NCBI GenBank assembly: GCA_030386875.1 | Contig: CM059580.1 | Span: 1,640,838-1,704,837 of the forward strand | Direction of reading: 5' to 3' | Source of the DNA: Morinoia aosen | Lineage: Eukaryota > Arthropoda > Malacostraca > Amphipoda > Talitridae | Length of the DNA stretch: 64,000 bases | Part shown: positions 61,701 through 64,000 of the stretch, one piece after another | How positions within the stretch are numbered: the first letter of the stretch is position 1 | Layout of the letters: the number at the start of each line of letters is the position of its first letter | Translations under genes and position numbers: made by a program | The notes under the pieces: model-generated | Seen by the model: the letters and a program-made list of their open reading frames with translations, nothing else | What the model was told of the DNA's origin: nothing | Databases searched by the model: none

Positions 61701-64000
61701 TTGGGGAGAAGCGCGCCCTGTACTACGAAAAGCAGGACATACAGAAGCAGGTCTTCTCACAGGTGAGTCATCTAGCACCCACACAGCCTAGCCTTTAGGC
61801 AAACTCAGTGTAGTCTTTTGGCAAACTCAGCGTAGTATTTTGGCAAACTCAGCGTAATCTTTTGGCAAACTCAGCGTAGTCTTTTGGCAAACTCAGCGTA
61901 GTCTTTTGGCAAACTCAGCGTAGTCTTTTGGCAAACTCAGCGTAGTCTTTTGGCAAACTCAGCGTAGTCTTTTGGCAAACTCAGCGTAGTCTTTTGGCAA
62001 ACTCAATGTAGTCTATTGGCAAACTCAGCGTAGTCTTTTGGCAAACTCAGCGTAGTCTTTTGGCAAACTCAGCGTAGTCTTTTGGCAAACTCAGTGTAGT
62101 CTTTTGGCAAACTCAGCGTAGTCTTTTGGCAAACTCAGCGTAGTCTTTTGGCAAACTCGGTGTAGTCTTTTGGCAAACTCAGTGTAGTCTTTTGGCAAAC
62201 TCAGCGTAGTCTTTTGGCAAACTCAGCGTAGTCTTTTGGCAAACTCAGTGTAGTCTTTTGGCAAACTCAGTGTAGCCTTTGGCAAACTCAGCGTAGTCTT
62301 TTGGCAAACTCAGCGTAGTCTTTTGGCAAACTCAGCGTAGTCTTTTGGCAAACTCAATGTAGTCTATTGGCAAACTCAGCGCAGTCTTTTGGCAAACTCA
62401 GCGTAGTCTTTTGGCAAACTCAGCGTAGTCTTTTGGCAAACTCAGTGTAGTCTTTTGGCAAACTCAGCGTAGTCTTTTGGCAAACTCAGTGTAGTCTTTT
62501 GGCAAACTCAGTGTAGTCTTTTGGCAAACTCAGTGTAGTCTTTTGGCAAACTCAGCGTAGTCTTTTGGCAAACTCAGCGTAGTCTTTTGGCAAACTCAGT
62601 GTAGTCTTTTGGCAAACTCAGTGTAGCCTTTGGCAAACTCAGCATAGTCTTTTGGCAAACTCAGCGTAGTCTTTTGGCAAACTCAGTGTAGTCATGTGGC
62701 AAACACATCATGAATGCAGGTTAGAATTGCACTAAAGCAGGGGTTACAAATTTGGGGGTTGGAACACCCGCTGAGGAAGCAACCCGATATCTCAGGGGTG
62801 GGAGCCCAGCTGGTTATAGCAGATGAAGGTGGAAGTTTAGCCCATTAAGATAAAGACGTAAATTTTAACACGTAAACATAAAGACCCAAGGCTTAGCAAA
62901 TAATGATAGACACAAGCATCTACCTTTCATTATTGTGTAATCTTATTTTTAGCCAATAGAGGTCAAGACACAAGGGTTAACCAATAACGACATCAGTTTT
63001 TTTGGAGCAAGCATCTACCTCGCATTACTAAGCAATCCTATACATCATTGTACATTACACCTCACATTACTATGCAATCCTATACATCATTGTACATTAC
63101 ACCTCACATTACTATGCAATCCTATACATCATTGTACATTACACCTCGCATTATTATGTAATCTTATACCCGGGTCCCCACAGACGCTGAAGAAGCTGTC
63201 GTCATCCGAGAAGAGGCGAGAGCGGCCCCGGAAGCTGCACCTGCTGGTAGACACCGGCATGTCTTACTATGATGCGGCGCTGGTAGCCCAGTGCCAGCAC
63301 CCCGTGCTGGCAGGGTCTCCTGTCACCGTAGCCAGCTGCTGGCAACTCGTACAGCAGCACTGGCTTGCTGCCCCCCGTCATGCTGGCCCCCTACAGGTGT
63401 GTCTTGTGTGTGTCGTGTCTTGTGTGTGTCGTGGACACGGTAGAGGAAACAGGGTAGGTTCAAACCAGTCTTTTTTTTCATTGACGGTGTGGTTTTGCTT
63501 ACGCCACGGCAACGAACCAATAGCAGCGCTCATATTGCGTCTGGTGCCTTTGCTACCCCCAAATCTGGCTCCACTATTGGCCTAACGACATGGCGTTTTG
63601 GTGACGTCATAAAGTTTGTTTGAAATAAAACCTTTCTATTGGCTAGCCGAACAAGAGGTGACCCTACCTTGTTTCCTCTACAGTCTCACTTGTTATTTGA
63701 ATCTTATTATGATGAAATATCAAAGTTAAATCATATATCATTTAAATTTTATTATATCTTAACCTTATAACATAATTAAGTTTTATTACGATACCTAAAT
63801 CTCACTACAATGTTTAAATATCACTATAGTACATGAATCTATTAATGAATAAGTCTTGTTGTAACAAAATCTCGACACAACTGGTGAGCAGGTGTACGTG
63901 GTGCTGCCGTCGCTGCACTTCCTGGTGAACCTTCTGACTGGGGACTGTGCTGCTGACGCTGCTCAGGCCGGCCTTTTCAGCGCTGACTTTGTGGACAGCT
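44686..64000 (+). CDS. Gene B: large RRM and Arg/Glu-rich protein, 13 exons, C-terminus outside
   Basis: Exons 44648-45387 (ATG at 44686), 48718-48881, 52268-52773, 53131-53588, 54943-55086, 57332-57467, 57969-58563, 58797-58986, 59818-59921, 60734-60827, 61379-61762, 63184-63396 and 63892-64000 join in one frame with matching phases, giving about 1266 residues. Order seen: Asn/Pro/Met/Gly-rich low complexity (1-234), an unknown conserved-looking block with acidic stretch (235-460), proline-rich and RGRGRG-containing linker, PPPLIDPALDYLYNP block, long Arg/Glu-rich repeat region with coiled-coil character, an RRM-like fold, then a basic/acidic linker and an unknown domain starting LHLLVDTGMSYYDAALV. 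The RRM plus RGG/RE content suggests a nuclear RNA-associated role (inference). I do not recognise the orthologue. Confidence 0.82.
45560..45760 (+). repeat. Family P repeat copy, gene B intron 1
   Basis: It contains TATGCCACTGGTGGCCACAG, CAGTATTCACAAACTCAATT and GAATTTGAGTTGAATATTGA, collinear with the 6885 copy. Confidence 0.65.
45996..47985 (-). mobile_element. Decayed RTE-like LINE reverse transcriptase nested in a 61-bp-repeat element
   Basis: Minus-strand fragments 47685-47248, 47333-46815 and 46808-46410 encode successive parts of one RT (KGKGDRYECSNSRGISLL, EEQCGFRCGRGCVDQ, LLFADDTALVADS, LYGAESWGL). At least one frameshift near 47300 and stops near 46810 break it. The 3' end runs into a TATATG-rich simple repeat near 46010, typical of RTE elements. 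Matching 61-bp minisatellite sequence lies on both sides, so the LINE inserted into that element. Confidence 0.82.
46410..47685 (-). pseudogene. Broken reverse transcriptase ORF of RTE-like LINE
   Basis: The RT core runs from a fingers segment to the thumb with the FADD motif kept, but it is spread over two frames and interrupted by stops, so no active enzyme can be made. The region upstream to about 47970 still reads as related coding sequence with more stops. Confidence 0.8.
47995..48265 (-). repeat. 61-bp-repeat element, inverted copy (3-4 units plus unique flank)
   Basis: About three and a half units of the 61-bp monomer in inverse orientation are followed by the conserved flank containing TATCACAGATACGGTCATTG. 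The RTE-like LINE separates these from the partial unit at about 45957. Confidence 0.82.
48718..48881 (+). CDS. Gene B exon 2 in window
   Basis: Acceptor GGTCCGCAG. It encodes HQEKMFLPSVCGALDEGPL and QMLLAHLGPISSKTN, ending EKLHFYLG. It looks like a folded domain but I do not recognise it. Donor CTGGG|GTGGGT, phase 2, is repeated twice downstream in about 120-bp copies. Confidence 0.8.
49029..49593. mobile_element. Second mariner-like element with inverted duplicate 3' ends
   Basis: This 565-bp element lies in a gene B intron between TA dinucleotides, with termini GGGTGCGCCAGAGAAAC and GTTTCTCTGGCGCACCC. The left arm (49029 to about 49208) is an inverted copy of the right arm (about 49410-49593). 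The minus strand 49360-49139 encodes only a transposase C-terminus (NFFLWGYLKSLVYVDRPRT to DVIFKTV). It interrupts a duplicated intron segment. Confidence 0.82.
49139..49360 (-). pseudogene. Mariner/Tc1 transposase C-terminal fragment
   Basis: The 73-residue frame contains FFLWGYLKS and a helical tail with HFKNRLNQCMRNGGRHLAD, typical of the end of mariner-type transposases. No catalytic residues except those near its start could be present; upstream coding sequence is absent. Confidence 0.78.
49956..51480 (+). mobile_element. hAT-family transposon remnant
   Basis: Terminal inverted repeats CAGGGTGCGTACAGGC (49956) and GCCTGTACGCACCCTG (to 51480) bound 1525 bp. The flanking 8-mers GCATAACC and AATTAACC agree in 5 of 8 positions, a decayed target duplication. 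It carries a partial hAT transposase. It lies in the 48882-52267 intron of gene B. Confidence 0.82.
50341..51228 (+). pseudogene. hAT transposase C-terminal part (dimerisation domain plus Lys/Glu coiled coil)
   Basis: An open frame of about 295 codons, opening at GTG and with an in-frame TGA at 50320, encodes the end of a hAT transposase: the LSHGQASVERGFSVSKQL block is the classical hAT dimerisation motif. BED finger and the RNase-H catalytic part are missing. After the motif comes an unusually long Lys/Glu/Arg-rich coiled-coil tail of about 110 residues. No frameshift is seen in what remains, so it is deleted at the 5' side, not eroded. Confidence 0.8.
51545..52232 (+). repeat. 31-bp minisatellite, about 22 units, before gene B exon 3
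   Basis: Units of GAAATATTGATGTATGTAGG then TTAACAATGCT. It stops 36 bp upstream of the exon. Confidence 0.9.
52268..52773 (+). CDS. Gene B exon 3 (acidic, Ser/Thr-rich)
   Basis: Acceptor CGATGGCAG. It encodes SNDEWSFNEAKRMIIVLVQ, then AEEDDDDDAPPAG, two TFVSSA repeats, a lysine-rich helix and QQEQKRREQLQKAVDILGC. Phase 1 donor AGAG|GTGAGG. Confidence 0.82.
53131..53588 (+). CDS. Gene B exon 4 (proline-rich, RGRGRG)
   Basis: Acceptor CACTGTGCAG. It encodes GINEQNASPPLIVGEVIHN, a proline-rich stretch, NGRGRTRGRGRGENGG, and a basic RRGRRKKKDRSRDRK tract that could be a nuclear localisation signal. Phase 0 donor ATCCAG|GTTACG. Confidence 0.8.
53589..54504 (+). other. Gene B intron 4, unique part
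   Basis: A segment at about 54045-54130 (GGGCTGCCTCGGTGGCTCTA) resembles 61030-61090 (CGCCTTGGTGGCCGCTAG) and could be a worn tRNA-like SINE; nothing else is seen. Confidence 0.4.
54505..54815 (+). mobile_element. SINE-like repeat family S, copy 7, in gene B intron
   Basis: It begins at GTGAGGGCCTGAGCTAAAG (5' truncated) and ends in TATATAATAATAATAATG. All middle landmarks are present. Confidence 0.78.
54943..55086 (+). CDS. Gene B exon 5 (PPPLIDPALDYLYNP)
   Basis: Acceptor CACTGACAG. It encodes VLAEKPPVVSASPLPDKGG then PPPLIDPALDYLYNPTVVE and ends IHRSK. The second block has few low-complexity residues and may be a short interaction motif. Phase 0 both ends. Confidence 0.8.
55148..55486. 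mobile_element. Full-length foldback MITE with TA target
   Basis: The 339 bp form one nearly perfect hairpin, from CAGTAGGGTGGCCAGTACTC to its complement at 55467-55486, flanked by TA on both sides. Two arms of about 160 bp meet near 55325. It is noncoding and sits in the intron after gene B exon 5. Confidence 0.88.
55489..57126. mobile_element. Tigger/pogo-like nonautonomous element expanded by a 69-bp minisatellite
   Basis: The left end CAGTCATACCTCAACATACG starts directly after a TA at 55487-55488 shared with the foldback MITE. The right end carries the complementary CGTATGTCGAGGTATCACTA at about 57126, and a second copy of that end occurs at 57232-57297. Between them lie a unique part and the 69-bp array. 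The TIR type is that of Tigger-like Tc1/mariner elements. Confidence 0.65.
55600..56850. repeat. 69-bp tandem array, about 18 units
   Basis: Units start with ATAGGTTCCAATTTGGCTAG and contain TTTTTCATTCATTATCATCA. Because 69 is a multiple of 3 the minus strand stays open for 407 codons of one repeated 23-residue unit; this is a by-product, not a gene. Units differ by single bases (CTTCTT versus CATCTT). Confidence 0.9.
57232..57297. repeat. Second copy of Tigger-like TIR end
   Basis: The sequence from CCAACATACGAAGAACTCGA to GTCGAGGTATCACTG repeats the element end at 57062-57126 about 170 bp downstream, 35 bp before gene B exon 6. Confidence 0.6.
57332..57467 (+). CDS. Gene B exon 6 (acidic, PYSEVLSPPKGG)
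   Basis: Acceptor CTGCTGCAG. It encodes EGGGAPPAAEGTLQVGYLPD then IFGESEEPYSEVLSPPKGG. Phase 1 donor CGGCGGG|GTGAGC. The exon lies just after Tigger-like TIR remnants. Confidence 0.78.
57518..57862 (+). mobile_element. SINE-like repeat family S, copy 8, in gene B intron
   Basis: It starts with CCTCGGGAAGAGGGACACAA and includes GGGGATTAGCGCCCTCAGG and TAGATTCCGCGTTCCC. The end is degenerate (GGAAGTTTAAACAAAC). It begins 50 bp after a gene B donor. Confidence 0.75.
57969..58563 (+). CDS. Gene B exon 7 (Arg/Glu-rich coding repeats)
   Basis: Acceptor TGTGTGTCAG. It encodes about 198 residues: RGQVRGRGSG start, His/Arg-rich middle, about four related units of the type SANQELGDDRSRLGDRPRRL, then AEERSRLAEERSRLAEHA and alternating RERSLERREQNERRARHERY. 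The DNA carries many CCAATCAG and GATTGG words because of the repeat unit. Phase 2 donor GGAGAG|GTGAGC. Confidence 0.78.
58797..58986 (+). CDS. Gene B exon 8 (Glu/Arg coiled coil)
   Basis: Acceptor GTACGCAG. It encodes RYERDRGGLGEAEREARGHY and AELAEWEEAERRQLKAELEE, a heptad-like Glu/Arg/Leu helix, ending RLGRHG. Phase 0 donor CATGGG|GTGAGG, followed by two more copies of the junction. Confidence 0.8.
58981..59062 (+). repeat. About 27-bp array seeded from exon 8 end and donor (gene B)
   Basis: CATGGGGTGAGGCTTATGGA at the junction is followed by GACGGGGTGAGGCAGGGGGA-type copies; three GGGGTGAGGC in 82 bp. Confidence 0.82.
59063..59817 (+). other. Gene B intron 8, unique sequence
   Basis: No exon, repeat array or mobile element recognised. 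Confidence 0.45.
59818..59921 (+). CDS. Gene B exon 9 (first half of RRM)
   Basis: Acceptor CTCTCCCGCAG. It encodes PPIVYVGNVCPVSNEARL, HRHFSLYGTVTKVVIIR. IVYVGNV fits RNP2 (beta 1), followed by helix 1 and beta 2 of an RRM. Phase 2 end. Confidence 0.85.
59923..60590 (+). repeat. GGTGGT-rich array with 113-bp higher-order units after gene B exon 9
   Basis: It starts at the donor GTGGGTGTAGTGAGG. About five 110-113-bp higher-order units contain GGTGCTGCGTGGTGGTGGTG and GTATGGTGGTGCTGCACGG. Long frames on either strand here are artefacts. Confidence 0.88.
60734..60827 (+). CDS. Gene B exon 10 (second half of RRM)
   Basis: Acceptor ATACCATGCAG. It encodes RTRQKNVLSAEVHFEKWAHC then NRAVRAIPGAHV. 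VLSAEVHF sits where RNP1 would be and lacks its usual Gly-Phe aromatics, so RNA stacking may be weak. Phase 0 donor CATGTG|GTGAGT. Confidence 0.82.
61379..61762 (+). CDS. Gene B exon 11 (RRM beta 4 and linker)
   Basis: Acceptor CCGTGTGCAG. It encodes VDGYTLRVGHERPQLVSAI (RRM last strand), then KIERKPESFDEILLKYKLQ, a Gly/Pro/Arg-rich linker and EKRALYYEKQDIQKQVFSQ. Phase 0 donor CTCACAG|GTGAGT. Confidence 0.84.
61788..62700 (+). repeat. 21-bp minisatellite, about 43 units, after gene B exon 11
   Basis: Units of GTCTTTTGGCAAACTCAGCG(TA); it starts 26 bp past the donor. Higher-order repeats are visible (an ATGTAGTCTATTGG variant at about 62007 and again at about 62355). Confidence 0.93.
63022..63168 (+). 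repeat. 42-bp repeat, 3.5 units, ending 15 bp before gene B exon 12
   Basis: CATTACACCTCACATTACTA, TGCAATCCTATACATCATTG recur. The last unit runs into the polypyrimidine tract of the acceptor. Confidence 0.85.
63184..63396 (+). CDS. Gene B exon 12 (unknown C-terminal domain)
   Basis: Acceptor GGTCCCCACAG. It encodes TLKKLSSSEKRRERPRK then LHLLVDTGMSYYDAALVAQ and a Trp/Gln/His-containing stretch ending HAGPLQ. No family recognised. Phase 0 donor CTACAG|GTGTGT. Confidence 0.75.
63397..63436 (+). repeat. Short GTGTGTCTTGTG repeat at the exon 12 donor
   Basis: GTGTGTCTTGTGTGTGTCGT and GTCTTGTGTGTGTCGT: two copies beginning at the donor itself. Confidence 0.7.
63438..63685. mobile_element. MITE family M, copy 4, in gene B intron 12
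   Basis: It runs from ACGGTAGAGGAAACAGGGTA to ACCCTACCTTGTTTCCTCTA, about 245 bp, and probably represents the unit length of the family. Confidence 0.8.
63892..64000 (+). CDS. Gene B exon 13, cut by window end
   Basis: Acceptor GGTGAGCAG. It encodes VYVVLPSLHFLVNLLTGDC, then AAQAGLFSADFVDS, in frame with exon 12 and open to the end of the window. It continues the unknown C-terminal domain. Confidence 0.72.
   Translation, partial: MYVVLPSLHFLVNLLTGDCAADAAQAGLFSADFVDS

Overview
The window is eukaryotic nuclear DNA. Its genes are split into small exons with GT-AG introns, about half the sequence is repeats, and there are tRNA-derived SINEs, two non-LTR retrotransposons, mariner, hAT, piggyBac-like and Harbinger-like elements, and CCTAA/TTAGG-type repeats, which is the usual arthropod telomere unit. 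Together with very dense micro- and minisatellites this points to an arthropod, most likely a decapod crustacean (inference; no species call is possible).

Two protein-coding genes can be assembled, both on the + strand. Gene A (7595-29452, 17 exons in the window) is a zinc metallopeptidase of the glutamate carboxypeptidase II / NAALADase family (M28B). I placed every splice junction by reading frame. The joined exons are 2163 nt, exactly 720 codons plus stop, with only the N-terminal cytosolic tail and membrane anchor missing. All zinc ligands and the catalytic Glu are present. The arginine patch and the lysine that bind the C-terminal glutamate in mammalian GCPII are replaced, so it looks closer to the NAALADL1 aminopeptidase-like branch. 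Gene B (44686 to beyond 64000, 13 exons in the window) encodes a large protein I cannot name: an Asn/Pro/Met-rich N-terminus, acidic and proline-rich linkers, a long Arg/Glu-rich repeat region, a degenerate RRM and an unknown C-terminal domain.

Layout: 1-7.6 kb is nested repeats (a 61-bp minisatellite, MITEs, SINEs, 43-bp and 22-bp arrays). 7.6-30.4 kb is gene A, with an almost intact two-ORF LINE antisense in its 8.3-kb intron 15. 30.4-44.6 kb is AT-rich and mostly empty, with a Harbinger-like MITE, a mariner with inverted 3' ends and small piggyBac-like MITEs. 44.6-64 kb is gene B, whose introns hold a decayed RTE-like LINE, a second inverted mariner, a truncated hAT transposase, a foldback MITE and several minisatellites.

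The most unusual signal is that tandem arrays hug exon ends. In at least nine places the repeat unit contains the last bases of an exon plus its 5' splice site, so the splice donor itself has been amplified; the extreme case is about 56 copies of a 21-bp unit carrying GTGAGT directly after exon 6 of gene A. One array is seeded from the stop codon region, and several arrays of pyrimidine-rich units end within about 10-30 bp of a splice acceptor. The same pattern occurs in two unrelated genes, which suggests a local mutational process acting at exon-intron junctions.
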